Below, one piece after another: positions 1 to 8,568 of a stretch of DNA of 64,000 bases. The translations under genes and the position numbers were made by a program. The stretch covers positions 1,243,889 through 1,307,888 of the forward strand of contig NZ_JAMDLG010000001.1 in the NCBI RefSeq assembly GCF_023721715.1, in the 5' to 3' direction. Source of the DNA: Parasegetibacter sp. NRK P23 (lineage in GTDB: Bacteria; Bacteroidota; Bacteroidia; Chitinophagales; Chitinophagaceae). Positions within the stretch are counted from its first letter, which is position 1. Every line of letters begins with the position of its first letter. The notes beneath the pieces were generated by a model, which was not told where the DNA came from, made no database searches, and worked only from the letters and a program-made list of their open reading frames with translations.

Positions 1-1702
1 CATCCTTCAACCTGGTGTATTCTGTTTTTATATTCCCCAGGAAATCACCTCTCTGGTCCTCACTCAATAAACTTCCGGCTACGGTAACACTTCGTGACGC
101 GTCCAGCACATGGATTACACCATGATCGTATTCCTGCGCGATCTTCACAGCGGTATGTGTTCTTGAAGTAGTAGCGCCTCCAATAAGGAGCGGCACGGTA
201 AAGCCCTGGCGTTTCATTTCTTTGGCCACGTGCACCATCTCGTCAAGTGAAGGCGTAATCAGTCCGCTCAACCCGATAATGTCCGCACGTTCTCTTTTTG
301 CGGTTTCCAGTATTTTATCTGCCGGCACCATTACGCCGAGGTCAATGATGTCGTAACCATTACAACCGAGCACCACCCCTACGATATTCTTTCCGATATC
401 GTGTACATCGCCTTTTACGGTGGCCAGTAATATTCTGGCCGCGCCGCCTTGTAAGGCCGCGGGATTGTTTCTTTTCTCTTCTTCGATATAAGGCGTAAGC
501 ACCGCCACGGCTTTCTTCATTACCCTGGCGCTTTTCACCACTTGTGGCAGGAACATTTTACCTGCACCGAACAGGTCGCCAACGATGTTCATGCCATCCA
601 TCAAAGGACCTTCAATCACTTCGAGCGGACGGGCATATTGCTGCCTTGCTTCTTCCGTATCCGCATCTATATAATCAGTGATACCATTGATCAGTGCGTG
701 CGCCAGTCGTTTTTCCACCGGCTCATTGCGCCAAGCCTCATCTTTTACGATTTCCTTGCCTTTTGCCTTCACTGTCTCAGCGAAGTTGATCAGTTTTTCA
801 GTGGCTTCGTTGTTGTCGTTATTTCTGTTCAGCAACACATCTTCGCAGAGCTGACGGAGTTGTGGTTCAATTTCATCATACACCACCAGTTGTCCGGCAT
901 TTACGATACCCATATCCATCCCGGCTTTGATGGCGTAGAAAAGAAAAACGGAGTGAATGGCTTCCCGCACGTGATCGTTGCCACGGAAGGAGAAGGAAAC
1001 GTTACTCACACCACCGCTTACTTTGGCCAGCGGCATCAGTCTTTTTATTTCACGTGTGGCTTCAATGAAATCCACCGCGTAATTGTTGTGTTCTTCGATC
1101 CCGGTAGCCACCGCGAAGATGTTCGGGTCGAAGATGATATCCTGGGGAGCAAAGCCTACCTGTTCTGTAAGTATTTTATACGCCCGATGGCATATTTCCA
1201 CTTTACGGTCCTTTGTATCGGCCTGGCCCACTTCATCAAAGGCCATCACCACCACCGCGGCACCATAGTTTTTACAAATGATGGCTTCGCGGATGAACTT
1301 CTCTTCTCCTTCTTTCATGGAGATGGAGTTGACGATACATTTGCCCTGCACACATTTCAACCCCGCTTCAATAATCTCGAATTTCGAGGAATCGATCATC
1401 ACCGGGATCTTTGCGATATCGGGTTCGCTTTGTAACAGGTTCAGGTAGGTGGTCATGGCCTGAACACCGTCCAGCAGGGCATCATCCATGTTCACGTCTA
1501 TCACCTGCGCGCCATTCTCCACCTGTTGACGGGCAACGGACAGCGCTTCTTCGTATTTCCCTTCCCTGATCAGGCGGGCGAACTTTTTAGAGCCGGTAAC
1601 GTTGGTTCTTTCACCCACGTTGATAAAATTCGTTTCCGGCCGAACCACCAGGGGTTCAAGGCCGCTCAGTCTCAAAAACGGACGAATGGTTGTTGCGCTC
1701 AT
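1..1702 (-). CDS. metH: Methionine synthase, C-terminal part (pterin-binding and cobalamin domains), cut by window edge
   Basis: Reading leftwards from ATG at 1702, the frame is open to the window edge, giving about 567 residues without an end. The first residues contain LSGLEPL and then [14 protein letters not shown], the start of the methyltetrahydrofolate (pterin) binding domain of MetH. Near residue 432 comes GDVHDIGKN, the B12-binding motif whose histidine (about residue 434) is the lower cobalt ligand. The homocysteine-binding domain is missing here and is encoded separately at 2299-3315, so the enzyme is split exactly at the linker after that domain; split MetH is known in Bacteroidota. 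It transfers the methyl group of 5-methyl-THF to homocysteine via cobalamin. The start lies only 6 bases after the stop of the ORF6N gene. The reactivation domain should lie beyond the left edge. Confidence 0.93.
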   Translation of the reverse strand, partial: MSATTIRPFLRLSGLEPLVVRPETNFINVGERTNVTGSKKFARLIREGKYEEALSVARQQVENGAQVIDVNMDDALLDGVQAMTTYLNLLQSEPDIAKIPVMIDSSKFEIIEAGLKCVQGKCIVNSISMKEGEEKFIREAIICKNYGAAVVVMAFDEVGQADTKDRKVEICHRAYKILTEQVGFAPQDIIFDPNIFAVATGIEEHNNYAVDFIEATREIKRLMPLAKVSGGVSNVSFSFRGNDHVREAIHSVFLFYAIKAGMDMGIVNAGQLVVYDEIEPQLRQLCEDVLLNRNNDNNEATEKLINFAETVKAKGKEIVKDEAWRNEPVEKRLAHALINGITDYIDADTEEARQQYARPLEVIEGPLMDGMNIVGDLFGAGKMFLPQVVKSARVMKKAVAVLTPYIEEEKRNNPAALQGGAARILLATVKGDVHDIGKNIVGVVLGCNGYDIIDLGVMVPADKILETAKRERADIIGLSGLITPSLDEMVHVAKEMKRQGFTVPLLIGGATTSRTHTAVKIAQEYDHGVIHVLDASRSVTVAGSLLSEDQRGDFLGNIKTEYTRLKD

Positions 1703-1708
1703 GCTGGG

Positions 1709-2242
1709 TTATTCTTTTGCCGGGATTCTGAAACCGATCGGATTGCGTGGTTTCTCTTCCTGGACGAGTAATTTTTCTAAAATGCCAAAAATCTCTTTGA
1801 TCTCATCATCATTTTCCACCACATGCTTTTCCAGTTCCTGTAATTTCTTCCACACTTCATGTTGCCCTGAGAAAAGTGCCCTGGTTTGAACATACACCCT
1901 GATAATGGCAATGTTCACCTGTATGGCGCGTTCCGATTTCAATACACTGGAAAGCATGGCCACACCCTGCTCTGTGAAGGCCATGGGAAGCGCGCGTGCG
2001 CCACCACGGCCAGTTTCAGCGTTTGAGGTCACAAATTGTGACCTCAAACGCTGAAACTCAAGCCTGGTAAGGATAAACATAAAATCATCCGGGAACCTGG
2101 CAGGGTTCCGCCTAACGGCCTGCTTCAATGCTTTGGTTTCTACGCCGTACATTTCAGCCAGATCGGCATCCAGCATAACTTTATGCCCTCTTACCTCGTA
2201 AATTTTTTCAATGATCTTCGTGGTATCCGGTAATCTGCTCAT
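1709..2242 (-). CDS. ORF6N domain protein
   Basis: 177 residues. The N-terminal half shows the ORF6N pattern: an RGHKVMLDADLAEMYGVE segment, then RRNPARFPDDFMF, then LPMAFTEQGVAMLSSVL. These are DNA-binding-like domains first described in phage proteins and common as single chromosomal genes in Bacteroidota. The C-terminal third (QHEVWKKLQELEKHVVENDDEIKEIFGILE) looks like a short coiled coil. The gene sits between the two halves of metH, 56 bases after the first and 6 bases before the second, in the same direction, so it is probably co-transcribed. Its job is not known. Oddly, it carries a perfect 47-bp palindrome in its coding sequence. It may be a mobile cargo gene rather than part of methionine synthesis. 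Confidence 0.85.
   Translation of the reverse strand: MSRLPDTTKIIEKIYEVRGHKVMLDADLAEMYGVETKALKQAVRRNPARFPDDFMFILTRLEFQRLRSQFVTSNAETGRGGARALPMAFTEQGVAMLSSVLKSERAIQVNIAIIRVYVQTRALFSGQHEVWKKLQELEKHVVENDDEIKEIFGILEKLLVQEEKPRNPIGFRIPAKE
2012..2058. repeat. Perfect 47-bp palindrome inside the ORF6N gene
   Basis: Two 23-base arms around a single central A at 2035; the arms are exact reverse complements. It encodes, on the minus strand, the segment around EFQRLRSQFVTSNAET just before the conserved LPMAFTEQGVAML block. The centre reads GGTCACAAATTGTGACC. Confidence 0.95.
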
Positions 2243-2298
2243 TTGCTTTTTACTGCAAGTTCAGCACATACTTTGCTCCCGGAAACCGTTTTTTCACC

Positions 2299-3315
2299 TT
2301 ATAAAGCCTGTTCTAACACCGGTAATCGCCGCGGTGAAAACCCCTTCACCTGCTCCGCAATGTGCTTAATATGATCCGGCGTGGTGCCACAGCAACCACC
2401 CACAATATTCAAAAAACCTTCTTTGGCCCACTCTTCAATGATGTGTGCCGTTTCATGCGGCGCTTCATCGTATTCCCCGAAAGCATTGGGCAGGCCCGCG
2501 TTCGGATAAGCAGATGTGTTACAGGCCGCAATCTGGCTCAACTCCTCAATATGTGGCCGCATCTGCGTGGCCCCCAACGCGCAGTTCAGCCCGATGCTCA
2601 GCGGATTGGCGTGCATTACCGAAATGTAGAATGCTTCCAGCGTTTGCCCGCTCAGGGTTCTGCCCGAAGCATCGGTAATGGTACCGCTGATCATGATCGG
2701 CAGTTCTTTCTTGCCAGTTTTCCTGTAAAATTCTTTGATCGCGAAAATCGCAGCTTTGGCATTCAACGTATCGAAGATTGTTTCAATCAGCAACAAGTCC
2801 GCACCACCATCATCCAGTCCCTGAATTTGTTCGGTATAAGCAGCTACCACTTCATCAAAAGTGACAGCTCTGTAACCGGGGTTGTTCACATCGGGGGAAA
2901 GGGAAAGTGTTTTGTTCAACGGGCCTATCGCCCCGGCAACGAACCTGGGCTTATCCGGGTTCATAGCGGTGTAGGCATCCGCGGCCCTTTTGGCCACCTT
3001 CGCCCCTTCCAGGTTGAGTTCGTAGGCCAGCGATTGCATATCGTAGTCAGCCATCGCAATGGTAGTGCTGCTGAAGGTATTTGTTTCAATGATATCTGCC
3101 CCTGCTTCCAGGTATTGGCGGTGAATTGCTTCGATAATGGCAGGCTGCGTGATGTTCAGGAGATCGTTGTTCCCCTTTACATCACAGTACCAGTTGGCAA
3201 AACGGTCGCCCCGGTAGTCCTTCTCTTCCAGTTTATAGCGTTGGATCATGGTACCCATAGCGCCGTCTATAATCAATATCCGTTCTTTCAAACAATCCTG
3301 AATACGCTTGCTCAT
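2299..3315 (-). CDS. metH: Methionine synthase, N-terminal part (homocysteine S-methyltransferase domain)
   Basis: 338 residues, the length of the homocysteine-binding domain of cobalamin-dependent MetH. It starts with [13 protein letters not shown], contains [13 protein letters not shown] and the zinc-ligand cysteines in GLNCALG and GGCCGTT, and has the family segment [14 protein letters not shown]. The protein ends right after this domain. The pterin and B12 domains follow as a separate gene at 1-1702 with the ORF6N gene in between, so the two proteins presumably work as a complex. I looked for a cobalamin riboswitch upstream and saw none. Confidence 0.95.
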   Translation of the reverse strand: MSKRIQDCLKERILIIDGAMGTMIQRYKLEEKDYRGDRFANWYCDVKGNNDLLNITQPAIIEAIHRQYLEAGADIIETNTFSSTTIAMADYDMQSLAYELNLEGAKVAKRAADAYTAMNPDKPRFVAGAIGPLNKTLSLSPDVNNPGYRAVTFDEVVAAYTEQIQGLDDGGADLLLIETIFDTLNAKAAIFAIKEFYRKTGKKELPIMISGTITDASGRTLSGQTLEAFYISVMHANPLSIGLNCALGATQMRPHIEELSQIAACNTSAYPNAGLPNAFGEYDEAPHETAHIIEEWAKEGFLNIVGGCCGTTPDHIKHIAEQVKGFSPRRLPVLEQAL

Positions 3316-3588
3316 AGTGCAAAAATTTAGCGGCAGACTATATACAACAGCCTGGCAAACAGCCTACTATAAACGTGGGGAAGATGGTTTTTGAATGTCT
3401 TTCCAGCGTTTATTAGTTCTGTTTACCGGGCCGAACAATAAACAAATCCGCCCATTGAAATGCGAAGATAAATGAAGTTTCGGGAATATGAAAGGCATCC
3501 AGGTGAAAACACCGTCCCCGGTGGCACCGCTATAGCGGTGCCACCGGGGACGGTTAAAACACGGTAAGCCTATTATTTTTGAAAAGGC
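3316..3588. other. Intergenic stretch with a long perfect palindrome
   Basis: No gene is recognised here. It separates metH (leftward) from the end of the GH97 gene. The main content is the palindrome at 3511-3554. The rest is unremarkable mixed sequence that should hold the metH promoter, but I could not find a convincing TAnnTTTG box. Confidence 0.7.
3511..3554. repeat. 44-bp perfect palindrome, member of the GGTGGCACCG repeat family
   Basis: Two exact 22-base arms without a spacer, centred on CGCTATAGCG. It shares a 21-base stretch (3517-3537) with the copy at 26001-26021. It is followed by GTTAAAACACGG, similar to the flank of the copy at 13422. It could act as a transcription terminator hairpin after the GH97 gene, but the run of T is missing, so a dispersed repeat is the better reading. 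Confidence 0.9.
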
Positions 3589-5691
3589 TTATTCTTCTTC
3601 CGAAATATGTATGGCGCAGCCCCCGCCGGCAGCCAGCGTTAGCTTTAGCTCAGTTCTTGCGGTTACTTTCCTTTTTTCTATGCTATAGGCTTCCGGGTTA
3701 TCCTTCCAATGTGCGCCGGGAGCGTCTTTGTAAAGAACAGCCGTATATTTTTTCCCCTTTTCAAGGAACGTTAAAGGGATACTCATCTCCCTTTTCTGTT
3801 CATCGCTGATTGCGCCGATGAACCAGTCTTTTCCAGCCTTTTCTTTCCTGGCGATGGCGAGGTATTCCCCGGGTTCAGCGGCCAGAATAACTGTCGTGTC
3901 CCAATCGGCGGAAACTTCTTTGATGAATTGGAAGGCGTCCATTTTTTCTTCGTACACTTCAGGGAGATCAGCGGCCATCTGTAAAGGACTGTACAATGTT
4001 ACATACAGCGCAAGTTGCTTGGCCAGCGTGGTTTGCACCTGCTCTTTTTTACCAGGTTGCCAGTAGTCGAGTTTGATGCGGAAGATTCCGGGCGTGTAGT
4101 CCATCGGGCCGCCCATAATTCTTGTAAACGGCAGAATGGTTTCGTGTTCCGGTGGATTGCCGCTGCTCCAGGCATTGTATTCCATACCCCTGGCGGCTTC
4201 CGCGGCAATATAGTTGGGATAGGTGCGGTGTAACCCAGTAGGACGCACAGATTCATGTGAATTCACCATGATTCCATAAGTAGCAGCCTTTTCTGCTACC
4301 CGTTTGATGTGGTTCACCATCCACTGCCCGTCGTGGTGTTCTCCCCGGGGAATGACCTTGCCCACATAACCGGTTTTTACTGCATTGATGCCATACTGTT
4401 TCATGAAACGGAAAGCCGTATCCAGCCTGCGGTCGTAAGAAGTTACAGCACCCGATGTTTCATGGTGCATAATCAGTTCAACGCCTTTTTCTTTTGCGTA
4501 CCTGCTCAGCTCCGCGATATCATAATCCGGGTATGGCGTTACAAAATCGAATACATCCTCTTTCCATTTTCCGAACCAGTCTTCCCATCCAGTATTCCAG
4601 CCTTCAACGAGTACCCCCTGGAAGCCATGTTTCGCCGCGAAATCTAGGTAGAATTTCGTGCGTTCAGTTGTGGCGCCATGTTTGCTCTCTTTCAGCTTTT
4701 CACCCGCCACTTGCGTAGCAGCGAGGTCCCAGGTCGACTTACCTACGTGCATTTCCCACCATATTCCCAGGTATTTCACGGGCTTTATGAAGGAGGTGTT
4801 TTTTACTGCTGAAGGTTCGTTCAGGTTCAGGATCATCCGGGAAGCGAGGATGTCCTTCGCCTGATCACTTACGATGATGGTTCTCCATGGTGTTTGGGCA
4901 GGAGCCTGAAGATAAGCCTTGTTGCCCAGCGCATCTGGCACGAGGGTGCTTTGGAGTGCGTGGTCCTTCTTGTTCACAAGCAATTGCATGGCCGGATAAT
5001 TGACCAACGCCGCTTCGTGAATGTTGATGTATAATCCATCATCCGTTTTCAGCATCAGCGGGGTTTGCACCGCATTTTTCGCATAAAAAGTCATCGCATG
5101 AATGTGCTGCGTGAAACGCGGATCACTGGCATCTACTTCACTGAGACGGGTGGTGTTGTAGGGAAATTCATTGGTATCATAGTCGCCGGGTATCCAGAAA
5201 GCTTTGTGGTCAGCCGTGAGCCGGAAGGCGGTATTTTCTTCCGTAACGATAAAATCATCCAGGCCCGCCTGCTTCGGAAAGCCATACCTGAAACCGATTC
5301 CATCATCGAAAACACGGAATATAATGTTGAAGGAACGGGCAGGCGCAAGTTGCTCGCGGAGCGTGATCTTCATTTCCTTATACCTGTTCCTGATGTTCTT
5401 TTCTTCTCCCAAAACCGGTTGCCAGGTTTCATCCGTATAAGAAGAATCGATCGACACCATTTGAAAACCCCGTGAAAAAGCGGGCGCATCTTTGAGGGAA
5501 ACACCCAATTCCGATGGGTAAATTACAGGTTTCTCTTTGTAATAAAGCGCATACCGGGGAATGCCCCTTTCATCCAAACTAAATTCCATCCGGGTTACAG
5601 CAGTAGGTGAATTCATCTGCCATTGTTGTGCAAAGGAAGAAACGGCCAGCAGGAGGCCTCCAAGGCTGAACAGCCATTTACGTACTAACAT
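3589..5691 (-). CDS. Glycoside hydrolase family 97 alpha-glucosidase (SusB-like)
   Basis: 700 residues with a signal peptide (MLVRKWLFSLGGLLLAVSSFAQQ region), so periplasmic or envelope-located. The order is an N-terminal beta-sandwich, a TIM barrel from about residue 290, and a C-terminal beta domain, as in GH97. Two glutamates spaced 24 residues apart, E480 in NSHESVRP and E504 in GMEYNAW, match the spacing of the catalytic pair I recall for the inverting enzyme SusB, and the position that holds a nucleophilic Asp in the retaining branch reads KTGYVG. This suggests an inverting alpha-glucosidase acting on maltooligosaccharides. The gene is alone, 8 kb from the Sus locus, but has the same 17-bp palindrome upstream (5748-5764), so it is likely co-regulated with it. 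Confidence 0.92.
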   Translation of the reverse strand: MLVRKWLFSLGGLLLAVSSFAQQWQMNSPTAVTRMEFSLDERGIPRYALYYKEKPVIYPSELGVSLKDAPAFSRGFQMVSIDSSYTDETWQPVLGEEKNIRNRYKEMKITLREQLAPARSFNIIFRVFDDGIGFRYGFPKQAGLDDFIVTEENTAFRLTADHKAFWIPGDYDTNEFPYNTTRLSEVDASDPRFTQHIHAMTFYAKNAVQTPLMLKTDDGLYINIHEAALVNYPAMQLLVNKKDHALQSTLVPDALGNKAYLQAPAQTPWRTIIVSDQAKDILASRMILNLNEPSAVKNTSFIKPVKYLGIWWEMHVGKSTWDLAATQVAGEKLKESKHGATTERTKFYLDFAAKHGFQGVLVEGWNTGWEDWFGKWKEDVFDFVTPYPDYDIAELSRYAKEKGVELIMHHETSGAVTSYDRRLDTAFRFMKQYGINAVKTGYVGKVIPRGEHHDGQWMVNHIKRVAEKAATYGIMVNSHESVRPTGLHRTYPNYIAAEAARGMEYNAWSSGNPPEHETILPFTRIMGGPMDYTPGIFRIKLDYWQPGKKEQVQTTLAKQLALYVTLYSPLQMAADLPEVYEEKMDAFQFIKEVSADWDTTVILAAEPGEYLAIARKEKAGKDWFIGAISDEQKREMSIPLTFLEKGKKYTAVLYKDAPGAHWKDNPEAYSIEKRKVTARTELKLTLAAGGGCAIHISEEE

Positions 5692-5747
5692 GGGAAGTCA
5701 TTTATGGTTTTGCAATACCACCCGAAGTTAGTACAAAATCATACTAA

Positions 5748-5764
5748 TGTGTATTTTTTACACA
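5748..5764. promoter_or_regulatory. Candidate starch-regulon operator, site A
   Basis: TGTGTATTTTTTACACA: perfect half-sites TGTGTA and TACACA with 5 bases between. On the minus strand the core is identical to site C at 25645-25661. It lies 57 bases upstream of the GH97 start, just upstream of a weak -7 box (TGATTTTG, 5734-5741, minus), so it would overlap the -33 region. Confidence 0.75.
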
Positions 5765-5783
5765 ATAATAATCCGGATAAAAC

Positions 5784-6530
5784 TTATCGCTTTTCGAACA
5801 TCCACCAGTTGCGGCGGCGTGGCCTCACCTTGTAATTCCCCGTGATATAGGTTGAAATATGGTTGGTCGCCTCATCAATATCATCCGTTAACAACACGAG
5901 AGACAGGTCTTCTTCTGAAATGGTGCCATTCTTCGCCATGGCGTGAATATGCTCCATTAGCTCCTTGTGGTATTCCTTCCCGTATAATACGATAGGGAAC
6001 TGTGTGATGGACTTGGTCTGGATCAGTGTAACGGTCTCAAAAAACTCATCCAGCGTTCCAAAACCACCGGGCATAATAATAAACGCGTAGGAATACTTCA
6101 CCAGCAATACCTTGCGTACGAAAAAGTGCTCGAAGGTGATGGATTTGTGGAGATAGGGATTAGAATGCTGCTCAAAGGGCAACACGATATTACAACCAAC
6201 CGAATAGCCGCCTGCTTCGAAAGCCCCGCGGTTACCGGCTTCCATAATCCCGGGTCCCCCGCCGGTCATGGTGGTAAGTCCCAATCCGGCCATGCGTTTT
6301 CCGAACTCCCTCGCCGCTTCGTAGTAAGGATGATCTTCCTTAAAGCGCGCCGAACCGAAAATGGTTACGCATGGTCCGAGAAAATGCAGCGTTCGGAAAC
6401 CTTTTATGAACTGGGTAAAAACTTTGAGGGCAAACATGAACTCGTATCCGCGGCTCTTGGGGCCCTCCAGGTAAATGGGTTCTTTCGCTGGGATGATACG
6501 TTCAAGCACTTGTTTGGGCTTCTGGCTCAT
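5784..6530 (-). CDS. LOG family protein (TIGR00730-type Rossmann-fold nucleotide hydrolase)
   Basis: 248 residues. GGGPGIMEAGNRGAF and PGGFGTLDEFFE are the two signature motifs of the LOG/YgdH (lysine-decarboxylase-like) family, in which they form the nucleotide-binding and catalytic site. Family members release the base from nucleoside 5'-monophosphates (cytokinin-type phosphoribohydrolases), but the true substrate in Bacteroidota is uncertain. It is divergent from xth and its stop is 20 bases from starch operator A, which belongs to the next gene. Confidence 0.9.
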   Translation of the reverse strand: MSQKPKQVLERIIPAKEPIYLEGPKSRGYEFMFALKVFTQFIKGFRTLHFLGPCVTIFGSARFKEDHPYYEAAREFGKRMAGLGLTTMTGGGPGIMEAGNRGAFEAGGYSVGCNIVLPFEQHSNPYLHKSITFEHFFVRKVLLVKYSYAFIIMPGGFGTLDEFFETVTLIQTKSITQFPIVLYGKEYHKELMEHIHAMAKNGTISEEDLSLVLLTDDIDEATNHISTYITGNYKVRPRRRNWWMFEKR

Positions 6531-6614
6531 AATTCTTTCTTTTCTATGGTTCTTCTTTAACTAAGATACTACAATAGAAACGGTTAAGTAGTTAAATTTG
6601 CTTCAAATAAATGT

Positions 6615-7391
6615 ATGAACAACCTGCGCATCATCTCCTATAATGTGAACGGTATCCGTTCCGCCATGAACAAAGGCTTTGTGGAATGGCTTCAGACAGA
6701 TCCCGCCGATATCATCTGCTTGCAGGAAACCAAAGCTACCCGTGAAAACGTGAACCACGCGTTGTTCGCGGAACTTGGCTACCACGATTACTGGTTCTCC
6801 GCACAGAAAAAAGGATACAGCGGCGTGGCTTTTCTAACGAAGATCAAACCAGATGAACTGGCTTTGGGATCCGGCATTGAGCAAAGCGATTTTGAAGGAA
6901 GGGTGATCCGGATGCAACTGGGCGACCTTACTTTGATCAACGCCTATTTCCCCTCTGGAACAAGTGGAGACGAACGCCAGTCTTATAAATACCAGTGGCT
7001 GAACGAATTCCAGGATTACGTACAGGAGCTGAGAAAAACACATCCCAGGCTCATCATTTGTGGCGACTATAACATCGCCCACAAGGAGATTGATATCCAT
7101 GATCCGAAGGGCAACAAGAAGTCTTCCGGATTTCTTCCTGAAGAACGTGCCTGGATGGACCAGTTCTTAGAGAAAGGTTATATAGATACTTTCCGCCACT
7201 TTAACCAGGAGCCGCACCACTACAGTTGGTGGAGCCAGCGTTTTCCCTCGGTTCGTTTACAGAACAAAGGCTGGAGGATTGATTATATCACAGCTACTGA
7301 AGACCTTCGTGCACGCCTTCAAGGTGCTTCCATTATGCCCGATGTAAAACACAGCGACCATTGCCCCGTTTACCTTGAAATAGCCTTATAA
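6615..7391 (+). CDS. xth: Exodeoxyribonuclease III
   Basis: 258 residues, the usual length of the ExoIII/AP-endonuclease family. Motifs in order: IISYNVNGIRSA (metal-site Asn), LQETKA (metal-site Glu), GDYNIAHKEIDIHDPKG, a WRIDYI segment and SDHCPV (catalytic Asp-His). It cuts at abasic sites and degrades 3' ends in base excision repair. A -7 box TAAATTTG lies at 6593-6600, about 14 bases before the ATG, so the leader would be short. The stop overlaps the next start in TAATG, suggesting translational coupling with the downstream small gene. Confidence 0.95.
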   Translation: MNNLRIISYNVNGIRSAMNKGFVEWLQTDPADIICLQETKATRENVNHALFAELGYHDYWFSAQKKGYSGVAFLTKIKPDELALGSGIEQSDFEGRVIRMQLGDLTLINAYFPSGTSGDERQSYKYQWLNEFQDYVQELRKTHPRLIICGDYNIAHKEIDIHDPKGNKKSSGFLPEERAWMDQFLEKGYIDTFRHFNQEPHHYSWWSQRFPSVRLQNKGWRIDYITATEDLRARLQGASIMPDVKHSDHCPVYLEIAL

Positions 7392-7696
7392 TGATCGTTT
7401 ACAACGTTACCGCGAAAGTTACCTGGGCCATCAATGATGCATTCGTTGCGTGGATGAAGCAGGTTCATATTCCTGAAGTACTGGCCACCGGACTTTTTTT
7501 TGAATACAGGATGTTGCGCCTTCTGGAAACAGATGAAACCGAAGGCCCCACCTATGCCATTCAATATACGGCACGAACGCCGGAAGATTACAACCGTTAT
7601 ATTTCAGAAAATGCGCCTCAACTCCGGCAGAAAGTGCTAGACAAATGGGGCGATCAGTACCTTGCTTTCCGGTCCGTATTACAGGTTGTGAACTAA
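7391..7696 (+). CDS. DUF4286-like small protein
   Basis: 101 residues, starting within the xth stop codon (TAATG). It opens with MIVYNVTAKVTWAINDAFVAWMKQVHIPEVLATG, the pattern of the small DUF4286 proteins found next to DNA-repair or housekeeping genes in Bacteroidota; the fold is probably a ferredoxin-like dimer similar to antibiotic-biosynthesis monooxygenase domains. No catalytic residues can be named and the function is unknown. The coupling with xth suggests shared expression, not necessarily shared function. Confidence 0.75.
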   Translation: MIVYNVTAKVTWAINDAFVAWMKQVHIPEVLATGLFFEYRMLRLLETDETEGPTYAIQYTARTPEDYNRYISENAPQLRQKVLDKWGDQYLAFRSVLQVVN

Positions 7697-7753
7697 TTGT
7701 GGAAAACAAAAAGCGTGCTCTTTTTTATCCGGAATAAATCGTAAATTCTTCCT

Positions 7754-7822
7754 AAACCCTTTGCCAGTAAGGGTTTCATTATCCTTCCGCTGAAATCCTT
7801 TACCAGTAAGGGTTTCAGCGGA
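7754..7822. repeat. Two related hairpin repeats upstream of HU
   Basis: A unit CCTTTRCCAGTAAGGGTTTCA occurs twice, about 40 bases apart. The first copy forms AAACCCTT-tgccag-TAAGGGTTT (7754-7776). The second is embedded in a larger hairpin with 10-base outer arms TCCGCTGAAA / TTTCAGCGGA (7786-7822). They lie in the 294-base gap between the DUF4286-like gene and HU. Confidence 0.85.
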
Positions 7823-7929
7823 ACAGGGAAATCACCGTATGGTAATCAGTATTTTCACGTATCATTCCAAAGCCTTATCCCGTGGGGATTACAGGGAAAA
7901 ACACGGACCAGGAAATTCACCAAAAAAAT

Positions 7930-7959
7930 TTTGCCGGGAAGAAAAAGCGTCTATATTTG
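7930..7959 (+). promoter_or_regulatory. Bacteroidota-type promoter of the HU gene
   Basis: TTTG at 7930-7933, an 18-base spacer, then TATATTTG at 7952-7959. This is a full match to the TTTG/TAnnTTTG consensus and places the transcription start about 27 bases before the HU ATG at 7991. Confidence 0.85.
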
Positions 7960-7990
7960 TTCCATACAAAATCTATTAAAACATCTCACT

Positions 7991-8260
7991 ATGAACAAAG
8001 CTGAATTGATCGCTAAAATTGCCGATGATGCCGGCGTTACTAAAACTCAGGCCAACGCAGCACTGGATTCTTTCACAGAAGCTGTTACCAAAACCCTGAA
8101 AGGTGGTGGTAAAGTTACCCTGGTAGGTTTTGGTACTTTCTCCGTTACCAAGCGTGCTGCCCGTAATGGCCGCAACCCACAAACAGGTGCCGTTATCAAG
8201 ATCAAGGCAAAGAAAGTGGCTAAATTCAAAGCCGGTAAAGAACTTTCCGCCAAGATATAA
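7991..8260 (+). CDS. HU family DNA-binding protein
   Basis: 89 residues, the normal HU length. MNKAELIAKIADDAGVTKTQ is the dimerisation helix region, followed by VGFGTFSVTKRAARNGRNPQTG, the DNA-binding arm region with the conserved RNPQTG, and a lysine-rich end. It is a histone-like protein that bends and compacts DNA. An in-frame upstream start at 7931 would lie inside the promoter, so the ATG at 7991 is preferred. It is followed by an intrinsic terminator and then THX. Confidence 0.96.
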   Translation: MNKAELIAKIADDAGVTKTQANAALDSFTEAVTKTLKGGGKVTLVGFGTFSVTKRAARNGRNPQTGAVIKIKAKKVAKFKAGKELSAKI

Positions 8261-8283
8261 TTGAACTGTTTTTATAGTTTAAG

Positions 8284-8314
8284 GCTCCGGTGCAACTTTG
8301 TATCGGAGCTTTTT
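8284..8314 (+). terminator. Intrinsic terminator after HU
   Basis: GCTCCG (8284-8289) pairs with CGGAGC (8304-8309), followed by a run of T. It lies 23 bases after the HU stop. Confidence 0.7.
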
Positions 8315-8359
8315 CTATTTTTGACATCCGATACTATTCACAAATTAAAAAATCAAGCT

Positions 8360-8458
8360 ATGGGCAGAGGCGACAAAAAAACCAAGAAAGGAAAGATATT
8401 CCAGGGGTCTTATGGTAAATCAAGACCAGCGAAGCCACAAAGGGCGAAGAAGAAGTAA
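8360..8458 (+). CDS. 30S ribosomal protein THX
   Basis: 32 residues, very basic: it opens MGRGDKKTKKGKIFQGSYGK and ends in RAKKK. This is the THX (bTHX) type, a tiny protein that sits in the head of the 30S subunit and is kept in Bacteroidota and Thermus. It has its own likely promoter: TTTG at 8297-8300 and TATTTTTG at 8316-8323, with a short 15-base spacer, overlapping the HU terminator. Confidence 0.9.
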   Translation: MGRGDKKTKKGKIFQGSYGKSRPAKPQRAKKK

Positions 8459-8535
8459 GTTGATTTTGAATGTTGGATTAATGCCTTGAATTGTAGCAGC
8501 TTGAACAAATTCATCTGTTACTTACAAACGGCCCC

Positions 8536-8567
8536 ATTCAAAATTCAGCATTCAACATTCAAAATTT
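8536..8567. repeat. AT-rich ATTCAAAATTC-type repeat
   Basis: Repeated ATTCAAAATT / ATTCAACATT words directly after the pdxH stop. Similar words stand at 9213-9243 and 9301-9338 on the other side of pdxH and at 46105-46142. Confidence 0.7.
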
Positions 8568-8568
8568 C

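Noticed and set aside
542-1435. Long rightward open frame of 297 codons opposite metH
   Set aside because: It is antisense to clearly conserved methionine synthase sequence and has no family features.
3316-3588. Possible cobalamin or SAM riboswitch in front of metH
   Set aside because: No B12-box-like or SAM-type core was found; the only structure is the repeat palindrome, which belongs to a dispersed family.
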